This document shows, piece by piece, positions 24,067 through 35,159 of a stretch of 64,000 nt of DNA (its first letter is position 1; every line of letters starts with the position of its first letter). The translations under genes and the position numbers were made by a program. The notes beneath the pieces were generated by a model. That model had not been told where the DNA came from. It saw nothing but the letters and a program-made list of their open reading frames with translations, and did no database searches. This DNA is from Protonemura montana (Eukaryota; Arthropoda; Insecta; Plecoptera; Nemouridae): the NCBI GenBank assembly GCA_947568835.1, contig OX387602.1, forward strand, positions 13,071,021-13,135,020. The letters run 5' to 3'.

Positions 24067-24910
24067 TAGGTCGCGTTCCGAAACCTACTAAATCTACTGG
24101 GCCAATAAAATTGTACTGGGTCCATTCTGTAACCTCCCAGTAACTGGGAACGGTTACTGGACTTGTGTTCCAAATCCTACTGTCACAGTGATAAAAGCTA
24201 CCAGAGCTAACGCCGGGACAGGGGCCCAGGGGAAAAAAAGCACTGACCAATTAACTATTATTGTCTAAGTGATCATCAATTATAGAAGACTAGTAATCGC
24301 CTCCAAAGTACTCGGTGCCAATTCTCTCTGATCGCCTGTGGCAAGTCCTCTGTCTTGAATGCTGTTTCAACTTTGTATTTTTCTTAAGGGGAAGGACCAC
24401 GAGTGATTTCAGACCAATCTTTTCTGCCTTTTCCTAGCCTTACCATTGAAGTTCGAACTCAAGTATAACTATTTCAACTCTAATTTTAACTCTTACTATT
24501 TAAATCCAATCTCTGTTTTATCACAAACCTTGACACGTGCAATCTACATCAAAACATCAATAATAAATTCTCAAGCTCACTCTCAAGTTCTTTTTACTCT
24601 GAGTTACTCCTTGGCAAACCTTCCAATCTTTAATCAAAGAAACCTCACAAGTCATGACAGTAGTACCAATTGGCGTTGTACTTGTGTGATTTGGAAAATT
24701 ATGATCAGATAAGTATGTTGGTGAAGGCCTTTTTGCATCGACTGTATATATGCAAGTCCTTTGCAGGCGACCCAGGAGACGTTTAATGCCTTAGTGCTCA
24801 TGCCTCCAGGGCTACATTTAAACCCAACCAGACCCACTATAATATTTTGGAAACTAGGAAAATAAAAGGCATGGAAATGGAACCAATAAAATGTTTTCTT
24901 CAATGTCACA

Positions 24911-25222
24911 CAAAGCTTAGATTCATATTATTTGTATTATCTCTGCGGATAGGTCATTTGTAGGTTTTTGTTTGACTTATCATTTCAAATTAATTAATTG
25001 TATTTTATTATTATCAACACTATAACCGACTCAAAAACTGATGCCCATTTGGGCATTAATTTTTGAGACGGTTACAGTGTTGATAATAATAAAATACCCC
25101 GCGCATTGCAAGTGTTTGCATTTAAATAATATTTCATCTAATTAATTGTATATTTGTGGATACATCATAGAATTAGATTGAGTTACAACAAATTCCTTTC
25201 TAATATTGCACAAGAAAGCACC
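24911..25222. repeat. Inverted duplicate, arm Y (interrupted by insertion)
   Basis: This is the reverse complement of 22640-22805, split by the 138-base insertion at 25001-25138. The two arms lie about 2.1 kb apart, so the locus could form a large stem-loop. Confidence 0.85.
25001..25138 (+). mobile_element. Family-B tail insertion with 10-bp target duplication
   Basis: TAATTAATTG occurs on both sides (24991-25000 and 25139-25148), and the inverted duplicate at 22640-22805 preserves the unfilled site. The insert has an inner palindrome (GCCCATTTGGGC, flanked by TATTTTATTATTATCAACAC and its complement) and ends TTGCATTTAAATAATATTTC. It matches the repeat at 8789-8953. The duplication length fits target-primed insertion. 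Confidence 0.8.
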
Positions 25223-25890
25223 AAAGGACAAGATCATTTCCATAGTAGAACCATAATGATAGGCCTGAGTAAGAAACATAAAAAAAAAATATATAGAAAA
25301 ATATATAAAGGTACAGGGAAGAAAACACATTATATAATGAACACAAAGTTTTACACATAAAGTACCGAATTAAACTCACTACAGTTTGAATCATGGTAAG
25401 TACCACTTTTTTCATCTAATAAAATATAGAAAGTAGTCAAGTATGTTTTCTGACAATGAACCGCAGGTTTCGAACATAACAGATAAACACATAAATAACA
25501 GATTTAACAGTGATCAGAGCACTGTAAATACATCCTCAGCAAGACACACACACACACAAACAATGTAAATTTTAGTAGATGGCCACATTCTAATTTGCAT
25601 ATGAGCAAACAGATACAGCATCTTGATTTTTTAAAAGCATGGCCAATGCAAAAGCATGAGTTTGTCCACAAAAACAAAATCCACCATTATTTATGCAAAT
25701 AATTGCATAAACTGACTTATACACAATGTAATAAGAGCAGTTGAGAGATTTAGGTATCACTACACAGTTGCTTGCCAAATTATCTGTCACGTAGTGGTAC
25801 TTTGCACTAGGTAAAACCAGAGCCACTTTGATTTGGAGGCAGCTATAAAAATATCACAGAACATCTTCTTGACAGCTCATTCGAAGAAGC

Positions 25891-27459
25891 TCATGGAGGC
25901 ACATGGCTCTCGTCATTTAGCGGCATTTCACCGTAGCAATGCTTGGCTCGCGGGTCTCGGTAAGAGTTTTCGTGTTGTACGCTTTGGGAGCTGGTACGAC
26001 ATTTGGCCAGGCACAGTTCGAAATGATCTGTCACTGACGCGAAAAGCACGTTGAAAGTCTCCGAAGCTTTTCCCAGGACTCCTTGTAAAACATTTTTCTA
26101 AAGAAAAAATACCATAGAAGTGAGAAGCTGAGTCGACTTTGCATGCTTTTTAAAGAGAGGAAGGGAATCACTATTCTTCTCTCTCTCTCAAAGTCCCTGG
26201 ATGCCTTGAAAAATGCACAAGTAATGAAAAAAGGATTGGAAATTCAATTTTTCATCTACAACAACTTATTTGGGGATCATTAAATTAAGATTCTTTCAGA
26301 CAAATCTGAGAGATCAACATGGAGTTTTTTAAGAATACATATGGGATGACACCTTTAAATAAATTGTATTTCTTGACAAATCTATGTCCACAACCAAAGC
26401 ATCCAGATTTTTGAGTAATTTATGAACAAGATCTTCATAAATAAACTAATTCCATTAACAAATCTAAATTAAACCTTTTATGGCATTCCATACCTAATCA
26501 CCACCATTGGTTTAATATTGTTTTAGCTTGCACTACCTTGTCGGGGTGTAAGCAGCATGATATGCAGTGTTCGTAAATACTGCAGCATCCATTGTCCTTG
26601 CATGTTTCGCAGCAATACTGTTTGGTAGTTTCTGGTAATAAACTGCAGCACCCAGATGATAGAATGTCTTTGCGATAACAAACAAATCCTGAAATATAGC
26701 CAATCAAAAATGTATATCAGATTTCTGCAGACCACAAATATCAGCATGTATATGAGCAAATTGTTAACAATTGGGAAGGGATCGTTTGATTTATTTGTGG
26801 TGCTTAATGACACGGTTTTGACAACAGGCCCTGTGGCACTGAACAATCGCAATTGGTGATCAGGTAGGACATTAATTAATCGCACCTACCTTTGTCATCA
26901 ACCAAAAGAACTTTCCCTTGCACTGAATTCCGGCATGTGGTGACTTTGACGTTGGTATCGTTGGAGTCCACTCCATTCACCGAGTGCCAGAGGAATGGTT
27001 GATCTAGTTTACGTGCCGATACGGTTTCAATCTCATTAGTAGCCGTAAATGTTTGGTTCTGCAAAGTACAGAATGTAAGTAAAGTAATCAACTTAGATCT
27101 GACCAGCTATTGTAACAGTTAAAAATGTTGTCAGTAGGTATTGGTTTACGTCCGAGAACTCAATCTCAATGATTGAACTTTCAAGCTACCAGAAAAAAAA
27201 TTGTAACAACTAGACACACATTGCCTTTAAAGGTTAAGCATTTATTACACTCATCAACTACAACAGAAAGTTTTTTCGACATGTTGGATTCATAATTTTT
27301 CTGGACTTACGTTTACTTTGGCCCTCTTAACCTATAATATCTCACCTGCTTCACAAAGCTTACTACACAATATGACAAAGATAAGAGAAAAATGATAGCC
27401 AAAACTATTTTTCTTCTCAAAATGCGCATTAGAAAAGCGGCCCACATTCTAAAATCCAT
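25891..27459 (-). CDS. SPRING1: SREBF pathway regulator in Golgi 1 (SPRING1, C12orf49)
   Basis: SPRING is a Golgi single-pass membrane protein that licenses the site-1 protease MBTPS1 and so supports SREBP cleavage and sterol control. Four phase-consistent exons are present: 27459-27346, 27058-26890, 26688-26537 and 26097-25891, giving 213 aa (human 205). The N-terminus [17 protein letters not shown] is followed by one membrane segment (about residues 19-35), as in the type II human protein. The Cys-rich core is plain: [38 protein letters not shown] and SCCLHPDK. The final exon has [20 protein letters not shown] and CYGE, near identical to the vertebrate C-terminus. The start lies 207 bases below the MYO19 stop on the same strand, so read-through or a shared regulatory region is possible. 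Introns contain a 5S-SINE tail piece. Confidence 0.95.
26790..26850 (-). repeat. 5S-derived SINE, 3' tail fragment
   Basis: ATTTGTGGTGCTTAATGACA and CGGTTTTGACAACAGGCCC with TGTGGCACTG match the tail of the 15.2-16.1 kb SINE. The 5S-like head is absent. It lies in the second intron of SPRING1. Confidence 0.65.
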
Positions 27460-27624
27460 GAGATTGGCATAAAACACGTTAACTAGGTACAATGATACAA
27501 TTTTCTAGGAGCTCAAATCCAACATCTTCCCATTGTTTTTATTAGCCTGTAACCATGCAATTCACTTTTGTCTGCAATTGACATGAGCTTTTTGTCAAAT
27601 TTCTATCAAACATAACTAAACTTA

Positions 27625-27630
27625 TTTATT
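27625..27630 (-). terminator. Polyadenylation signal of MYO19
   Basis: AATAAA on the - strand (TTTATT on the given strand) lies about 37 bases after the MYO19 stop codon and about 165 bases before the SPRING1 start. It is the only good signal in the short gap between the two genes. Confidence 0.55.
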
Positions 27631-27666
27631 TCCCTCATTAAAGTCACTTAAATTAAGCCCGTTAAC

Positions 27667-30600
27667 TTATAAAGCGTCTTTGAGTCCCTGCGGAAGTTCG
27701 CTGGCTGGCAAACAATGGGAAAAAGAAATACACGTTTTCCGCGTGTGAAACCGGATTGGCACCTAAAACAAAACGGTGTAATTTGAAGCACATAAAATTG
27801 AACAGTTATAAAATTGTTAAAACAAGAAAAAATAAAAAAAATCACTGAAAAACTCACTATAGACAAGCGTAGTCTTGAAAGTATGCCATCTCCACAAAAT
27901 ATTTTGCGGGAACCTCCAACTTTAAGGCACTTCTTGATTGGTGTACTTATTTTCTCATCTTTTCTCTTGCATATTGCTGGAGTGTTTATGTAATCTTGGA
28001 CTAAAACCGTGTTTCTTTCCCCTGATTTGAAAAAAATAAACAATTAATGTGTGAAACATAATTTTATCCCCTCGTGGGTTTTTTTCAGATAATTTTAACA
28101 TGAATATTTAAAAATAACAATAAATATCAAAATAAATTTGAATATTTAAAATTCAATCATCACTAACCTGCAGCAGCATTGTTCTTTTTTGTTATGAAAT
28201 TTCTCCAGGCCCTTTGAATCTTCAAGACTGCATTACTCTGAGCAATTTGCTTCCACTCTTCCAGTTTGCTGATACCTGCTTCACTCACAAATACCGACAG
28301 TCTTCCAACTTTGATGTGGTCATGCATTTCATTGTTTTCTTTCATCATTTGCACAAAATCCAAACAGTCAACTGTTGTCTTTGATAATAGTGTATGGTAT
28401 CGCTGCATAAAGTCGGTTGATTTGAACCTGGATACAAAAACTTTCAGTATTACACGCAGTATTACAAATGCATTAAGCTTTGAGCAAGTGAACGTTAATA
28501 GAAAGCAGAAAGTTCTGTTAAAATGTCTGGCTTTTTGACAGGGTGAAGGATAACTTAACAAAAAGCTCAATGAATATGTACATTGGAAATGAAGGAGAGG
28601 ACGGAACTTACTGAGCGAGAGTGGCAGGCCGCGATAGTAGATACTTGTTGGCTAACGTTTCGGCTGATAAAGGCAACAGCCGAAACGTTAACCAACAAAT
28701 ATCTACTATCGCAGCCTGCCACTCTCGCTCGATAAGTTCCGTCCTCTCCTCCTTCCTTTTCAATATACATATTCGTTATCCCAGTCTTTTGGCACATTAC
28801 AAATCAACAAAAAGCTCAATATAATTGAAACTGTTCAAAATTCTGATTTCTCTTTTTATGGTCAGAATATGCTTTAGTTGTTACGCCAGACAGGTATGAG
28901 ATATTCCATCAATTAGTACCAGTATGGGAAATGGCGAAAGCGATGGCAGTTCAGCGGAATTAAGTCCATGATGCCGCTAGCGACAAGCTGCTGTTTGAAA
29001 TATGGAACGTCCACTGTACCAGGTTTCAAGTTCTCTGTTGCCTTCACGCAGCGTATGAAGTGGATGTCTGCCGCATCCAAAGTGCTCAACAAAGTATCCA
29101 GAGATGACTAAAAAGTTAAGTGGAAACTTATTATGCTAACAATTCATTTCAGCGATGTCACACGAATTTTTAAGTACCTATGATTGGAATAGGTACCGCA
29201 AATTATTTGAAATCAGAAAATGTGTACCTGATATTTGTTTATAACTGTCATTTTCTTTGTCGAATGTTTCAGATTGCCTTTGGTTTTATCATCAATCAAC
29301 TGGACAATGAAAGAGTTCTTGCTTATCTTGACGTAATCTTGAAGCTCACTTGGTACTTTGTCCAAGTTCTTCTCGCAAATGTCCTTAACATCATAACAAA
29401 CTTTTCCGGCATAATGCCGAACGGAAAATTGAGGTTCACTCGGACTGTACTTGGTTGGTTCCAAAGTGTTATATTCTGCAAGATTTGTGTAGATTTTTTC
29501 CCAAACTTTGATATCGCTGGTGTTGCGTGAAAGCATCGACTCCTGAAATTATAATTTTATTAGAAAACATCCAATGCAAGAATTTCAATTATCAACAGAT
29601 GAAACAGTGGTTGAATTGGCGCAATAGAGATTTGTATTCACCAAATTTAATTTAACCCTTCTAACAACTTTACTTGAACTTAAATTCAACTTTACTGAAT
29701 AACTTATATAACATCTCATTATTTTCATTATTATTATCTCAAACTGGTAATCTAACCCGATTGGGTAGAAGAGTCTTACCTCGTTAAGGATGGCAAACAG
29801 GGATAGTGATGGAGCATGGAAAACGTTCAACGCTTGCTCACAGCCATCGATGGAAGCAAAATACACGTCCTCTTCCATCTCGAGCCGCAGAGTCATTTTG
29901 GCGTGTTCGATGAAATTTTTGACGAAGTAATTCTGGAGTCGCTCGTTAGCGTAGTTGATGCAAAGCTGTTCCAGACTGTTACGCTTGAAGTTCTCAAAGC
30001 CGTAAATGTCAAGGATTCCTAAAATATATTAAAACAGCTGTGCAACAGACTGTATGCATTGAAATTTCTCTAAATAATAATTTTTTATTGCCTTCCATCA
30101 TTATAACAATAAACTGACTTTTTTTTTAAGGATTAAAAAGGCCCTTTTTCCTCACTGAAGTAAATTCTATTTCATGAGTAGAAATTATATTAATGTTGTT
30201 TTTACCCAGTCAATTTTAATTTGCAAGTGGACTAGAAGGCAATGTTTAGATCTAAAATGGACTCTTATAAAATATCATTGAAATTAGCAATTTTTAACTA
30301 ATTATTTCAGTTTTTAGTAGCCGCACGGGACGATAATGTCTCGATTGGAGTATAGCTTAAATGTCAGCCGGGCATCTTCTCTCTCTCTGTCTTACTCTCC
30401 CGTAGAAGCCAATCTGATGCCGCCTTGCTACCTCTGCAGCTACATAAGAATACATACGAGTTCATTTGCGCATGAATTCATTGGCTTATTGATTTTTGGG
30501 GTTTAACGACGCACTTTGGCACTGGTCTTATGATGTCGGTAAATGAGTGAATAATAGTGACAACCAAAAAGTACTGTATTCAGAAATTTTTCTCCTGCTC

Positions 30601-33600
30601 GTCGTGATTATTTCTTACATTATTTATTGATTTTTATTTTTCCCTCACAAAATTCTTAACTAAGAAGTCTTTACCAATGAAAAAAGTTTGAACTAGCAGG
30701 TAAAAATCCCTTAAGCCTCTGCTCTCCCCAGTGATCACTTTGTCCTATTCGAAGAAGAGAAAGCAAGTGGAGAGCATACATAGCAGATCAGTTCCAAGTG
30801 TCATCCCAGCTCAATTGCAGATATCAAATTTCTATTAATACCAAAAGACTGGCAAAAAAAAATGTTGGACTGATATTTAAACTATGTTTTCTTGATTACT
30901 ATATATTTCCAAGCATAACCATAATTCCGACTAAATTCCTGCTGAAAACACTCACCCAGCTCAATGCAGTTGCCACCGCCGTCAATTTGAATCTGCTTGT
31001 TGATGAACGCGACGAGCCAATGAAAGAGTTTTTCATAGAGCAGTCGCATCAGACAATCTCTTCGGACCTGACAGCTCTCCGTGGACAGGATCGGCCTGTG
31101 GTATATCGTACAGCGGCGGTTTGCGCTTTGTGGCGCCAGCATAGATGTTGTCAACAACTTTGACAACACAGCCTCGCTGAGCCCGAGGAGCTTACTCGCT
31201 GCCTCAAAACTATCCTTACTTTCTGTCGATGACATGGAAAAGCATTCTGTTGTTGTGAATTTTCTAAATTGAGTTGTTTGTAAATTGAAGTGTTTTTACA
31301 CTTTATGATTATGACTATGATTATGTCAATTATAAAAATCTCTGTTCACTGTATAAAACAAACTCTGATACACCTGCTCCTTTGGCTGATGCTGTGTGCT
31401 AAATTAGTTGACTAAATTAGTTATTTTTCTAAATCGGTCCTTGAATAACAGAAAGTCGGGGATAGTTATACATAGTTGTACATATGCAAATCAATAAACT
31501 TGTGCATCTACAAACCTCTTTTAGATTCCATTCAAGTAAAATATAAACTCACCCTTATTTTGATCAATGGCCATGCCTGAAAGGTCGTCTTCTTGCCAGA
31601 AGGATATGTTCCCAAGATGAACGATAGCTGCAAGAACGACATGGACCTCGTAAAGTTCTTCGGGTTTCATCCCTAATTCGATCAACGCATTTGTGGTCTC
31701 ATTGTACCCGAGATTGTCACTTTCCAGAATTCCTCCGGGAATTATCTTGTATTTAGCAGACTTGGACAAACTCAGAGATGCCAGTTCCTTATCTTGCAAA
31801 CCAGTTAGCACCTGAAATTGTTAGTTAACTAAAAGTGAAAATATAAATATAATAACTCTCACTCAGGCTTGGTATTGGTCTGTTATAAGCCTAGTATTTG
31901 CATGCTAATGGATCACATCCCCCAAGATAAGACATACGTATCAATTAAGATTCAAAAATAATTCCTGGCTCTTACAGTTTAGGAGAGGGTTCTTCTCAAA
32001 GCAAAGGCCAAGATCATCATGCAAGGTGCTTGGTCAGTAAAGGTGGTTGGAGTTGTTGCTTTGAGGGCCATCTGCAACTTTCTTTATGGACACTGACACG
32101 GGGACAAGGCCAGTGACATGTATTTATGCAGAACAGATAAAAGGGTAAGTGTTTATATGATAGAAAACATATAAAAATTTGTATTCTAGAATAATCTGTG
32201 CAAAGGTAAAATCCCATTCCTGAATTTCCACCGCCCGCCACCAGCTCTATCTTTAATGATCACATTGTAACTTAGTGGCAGTTATCACATAGCATAACAT
32301 GGCCCTTTCTTTTGGCTCTACCATTATCAGTATTGTATCTTTAAATTTCTAATGATTTCCAAAACACATTTTTTAAACTTCCTTTGCCGCATCTTTATTC
32401 ATTGAAATTTTCCGTGATTTGTTTTTACAGACCAATGATCTACAAGCTACTTATCGTCTTCCAATTGTTAACATGTTTTTCCTGAATACATGCTTTGTCT
32501 AAATACCTGATGGAACACATGAAAGTTCCTCTGATTTTTTCCTTGTGTGGCCACTCGTGTCTTCTCCAAAAGAAAGGTTTTCAAATATGCTCCTCTGATA
32601 GTTCCAAATCGGTATTGCAACTGGATCAACTTCCCAAAGCGCGAGCTGTTGGCATTGCATTCTGTCTTCGCGTTCCCAAATGCCATTAGGATCGGCACAG
32701 AAGTCCAAATCTTTCGCAAGCCTCGCTGGGATTTTTGGACATCAGCCGAACTATGAGTGATGAGTAAGTTGAGCACGTGTGAAGCAGAGAACGTCTGTGG
32801 GTTACTTGATGATTATTTTCAAGCATTTAAGTGATTTTTTTAAATGTTGGGAGGCTTTGATAGGTGATTAAAATGAGAATTAGTTGTTTAAATTTTAAAT
32901 TTGCCGAAGATTTTCACAGTCTAACACACTGGCAGTGTTTAACAATGCACTGTTTTGACAACTAGCCCCGAGGCTCTAGTCTAATGGTGTCGGTGAATGA
33001 GTAGGTGACAATGAGGATGATGATGAACCTAACTTGGTCCAAACCTGACCCAGCGCAGTGTTGCTTAACTTTGGTGATCTTGCAAGAATCAGTGTTTCCA
33101 CCACCCAACCATTTGGCAAAGCCTAGCATTGTTGGGGTCTTGTATTTGCATCATTTTAGCCTTCAGGAAAAGAAGCCACACTATGCTGTTCTTCTATTAA
33201 AAGTGAATTTTGAGCGATACCTATCCCCCCCCCCCCCCCCCCCCCCCATATTTATTTTAACAACCAACTAAAATGTTAAACAATTTGTTGTTATAAAAAT
33301 ATTTCATAATAATAAAATCGAAATTACTACTACTACTACTGCTACTACTATTGAGACATTACAATTCACAGTTATTTGAAAATGATTTCATTGTTGATCT
33401 CCAGACATTATTGCTATCTGACAGGAGATACATTAATTAACAATTACGCTCACACAGCAGTTGATGCGGTGCTATAAATTATAACAAGATTAATTATGTA
33501 CCTTTCCAGATCCGCTATCACCGCTGATAACAATTGCTTGATTTTTGCGGCCCATTTCGTTAGTAAGCCTGTATTGGGCCCTTGCTGCCACTGCGTAAGG

Positions 33601-34023
33601 ATGGGGAGCTAAGACAGTCTGTAAAACCCAATTCGCGAGTCAATACGCGCAAACTGTAGAACATATACACTATTCCGAGAAGTCATTCTGTGTGAACATA
33701 CGTTTCCGAAGTTGTTTCTGAATCCTTCCTTCGCGGATTCTGAGAAGTCGAGAATGCTTTCCTGACCGGCATTTACTGCCAAAAGAGCTACTCCTGCCCA
33801 GGAGTAGCAGTTTCCCGAAAGTAGGCGGGATTTCAACCACTGCACAGCTAAGAAAGTATGCATATAAACACTGATTCTCAAGTACTATTTATCTCGTGTT
33901 AATATAAATATTTACGTGATCCATATCCTTACCCTGGTCATCAGAAATGCGTCCTGGAATGTCTGTAAGATTACTTATTGTCCAGTCTATTTTTTGCTCC
34001 TTCAAAGCAGAAGGCATTTCCAT
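27667..34023 (-). CDS. MYO19: Unconventional myosin XIX (MYO19)
   Basis: MYO19 is the actin motor bound to the mitochondrial outer membrane. Twelve phase-consistent exons: 34023-33933, 33847-33702, 33618-33502, 32794-32507, 31811-31553, 31222-30956, 30018-29780, 29542-29228, 29107-28920, 28427-28168, 28021-27858 and 27762-27667, giving 809 aa (human 970). Motor landmarks are the P-loop GDSGSGKT (about residues 112-119), switch [10 protein letters not shown] (165-173) and switch II DIYGFE (393-398), followed by [16 protein letters not shown]. Class XIX features are [16 protein letters not shown] and the C-terminus PIRFHTRK, which aligns with the human membrane-binding tail end. One IQ motif is visible ([13 protein letters not shown]); human has more, which explains much of the shorter length. 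The P-loop departs from the usual GESGAGKT by two conservative changes. The exon 9 donor (CTG|GTACTA) is weak, and the exon 6 acceptor has an in-phase alternative 18 bases upstream. Confidence 0.93.
28572..28805. mobile_element. Palindromic Penelope-like terminal-repeat insertion with 15-bp target duplication
   Basis: Two arms of about 95 bases, from GAATATGTA through GAGAGGACGGAACTTA and GAGCGAGAGTGGCAGGC to GGCTAACGTTTCGGC, lie head to head. AACAAAAAGCTCAAT flanks the whole (28557-28571 and 28806-28820), so it is one insertion event. The centre, CTGATAAAGGCAACAGCC then GAAACGTTAACC, is the hammerhead-type motif common in terminal repeats of Penelope-like elements. The core departs from the active consensus, so it is probably a relic. 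It lies in the intron between MYO19 exons 9 and 10. Confidence 0.7.
30487..30550 (-). repeat. 5S-derived SINE, short 3' tail fragment
   Basis: GTTTAACGACGCACTTTGGC, ACTGGTCTTATGATGTCGGT and AAATGAGTGAATAAT match the tail of the 5S-derived SINE with a small internal deletion. It lies in MYO19 intron 6. Confidence 0.6.
32933..33125 (-). repeat. 5S-derived SINE, internally deleted copy
   Basis: The - strand begins with a 5S-like head (GAAACACTGATTCTTGCAAG, ATCACCAAAGTTAAGCAACA, CTGCGCTGGGTCAGG). It jumps directly to the tail (GTTCATCATCATCCTCATTG, CACCGACACCATTAGACTAG, GTCAAAACAGTGCATTG). The body of about 250 bases seen in the 15.3 kb copy is missing. It lies in MYO19 intron 3. Confidence 0.75.
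33225..33247. repeat. C-run of 23
   Basis: An uninterrupted run of 23 C on the + strand lies in MYO19 intron 3. The - strand transcript carries a G-run that could form a quadruplex upstream of exon 4. A run of ACT triplets follows at about 33326-33352. Confidence 0.9.
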
Positions 34024-35159
34024 ATTCTTCACAACTCTACACTTGGAGAATTACAAGGCACCTTTGATAACACCTCCTATTTTATTCAAACTTATCTAGG
34101 GCAAATAAAAGAACAAAAGTCGAAAATTAAATGCGGGCGCACAGCAGATATCACCCGACTTTCTGATTTCAAACCACCAACATTAACAACGTCGCAGGGG
34201 TGCCACCTGTAGCAGTAAGGGTTGTAAGCCAATCGGGAATTTTTGGACCGGCGCCCTGTTTGAACGCGGTTTTGTGACACTTTCGTTTATTGTTATTTTC
34301 ACTGGCTGACATAGTTTTTCTTTGAAGGAATTGCACACATGCTTATTGCAGCTAATTACGATTATGGGGATCGGCACCAGTCTCCTTGCGAATGAGCCTG
34401 TGGTGCCAAGGGTGTGTAATTTTTGTGAATCTTTTGTGATTAATTCCTTCAATTTTCCTGTCAATATATATTTTTTTGTATTAACTAATCAATTTTTGTT
34501 TGGTTGATTACGACAAATTTGGACTTGAGAGAAGAGTTACAACCTGTCACAGCTCAATGCAAAATTAAGATGCTGAATCGTGATAAAAATTACGCCTCTA
34601 AGTTTACAATGTGAAATGCTGGGAACCGACCAGCTCCTGTGGTTTAATTTGCTGTTTTCTGACAGACATGTCAGACAAAGACTCCAATTTCTTAATAATT
34701 GCCAGTTCTGGGATTATCTCGACTGAACATGAAACTGCGACTAGCAAATCTACAACAATTGTCACCAAGCACGTTGACTGGCAGGTACATCAATTTCAAT
34801 TTCATTGTAATTTGTAAGCCGATGATGATTATTGGGAAGTCTCTAATTTTTTATCTGCATGGATGAGAACTTGGCATACACACAGTTGGGAGATACATTC
34901 AGTGCCACCAACAAAGGGCAAGAATGAGTGGAATTGAAAGGAGTGCTCAACCAGAAAATAAATTACAAATTCAATAATTCAATTTCAACAGTTTTTTCAA
35001 CATGTTCATACATAACTATGAATTTATAAATGCATGCATATTCAAATATCCCATAAAAAAAGTTGCACAAATTCACACACTTTCAAACCAGTGGAAAAAA
35101 TTGACAAAAATAAAAACGGCATACATCTGTTATTTGAATGAATCGAGTTTTCAGGCATT
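34024..35159. other. Spacer between MYO19 start and TBL2 stop
   Basis: Both neighbours are on the - strand, so this should hold the MYO19 promoter and 5' UTR and the TBL2 3' UTR. I see no further exon. The TBL2 stop TAA lies inside an AATAAA word (GAATAAAATG), which is too close to the stop to be the working signal. Confidence 0.4.

Larger units (their letters stand above)
19264..25890. other. Intergenic region with repeat debris, no gene supported
   Basis: This lies upstream of the zinc-module gene start (19263) and downstream of the SPRING1 stop (25891). The short ORFs have no splice support or recognisable product. What I can identify are tRNA-SINE fragments, hammerhead-like repeat motifs and a pair of inverted copies, each listed separately. 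The promoter of the zinc-module gene should lie just above 19263; I see no TATA box there. Confidence 0.5.

Noticed and set aside
26490-26707. SPRING1 ending in the third exon with [10 protein letters not shown]
   Set aside because: The donor AAG|GTAGTG joins in phase to the exon 26097-25891, which encodes the conserved C-terminus.
28621-28824. Small ORFs on both strands over 28567-28824
   Set aside because: They arise from the palindromic insertion and read nearly the same peptide on both strands.
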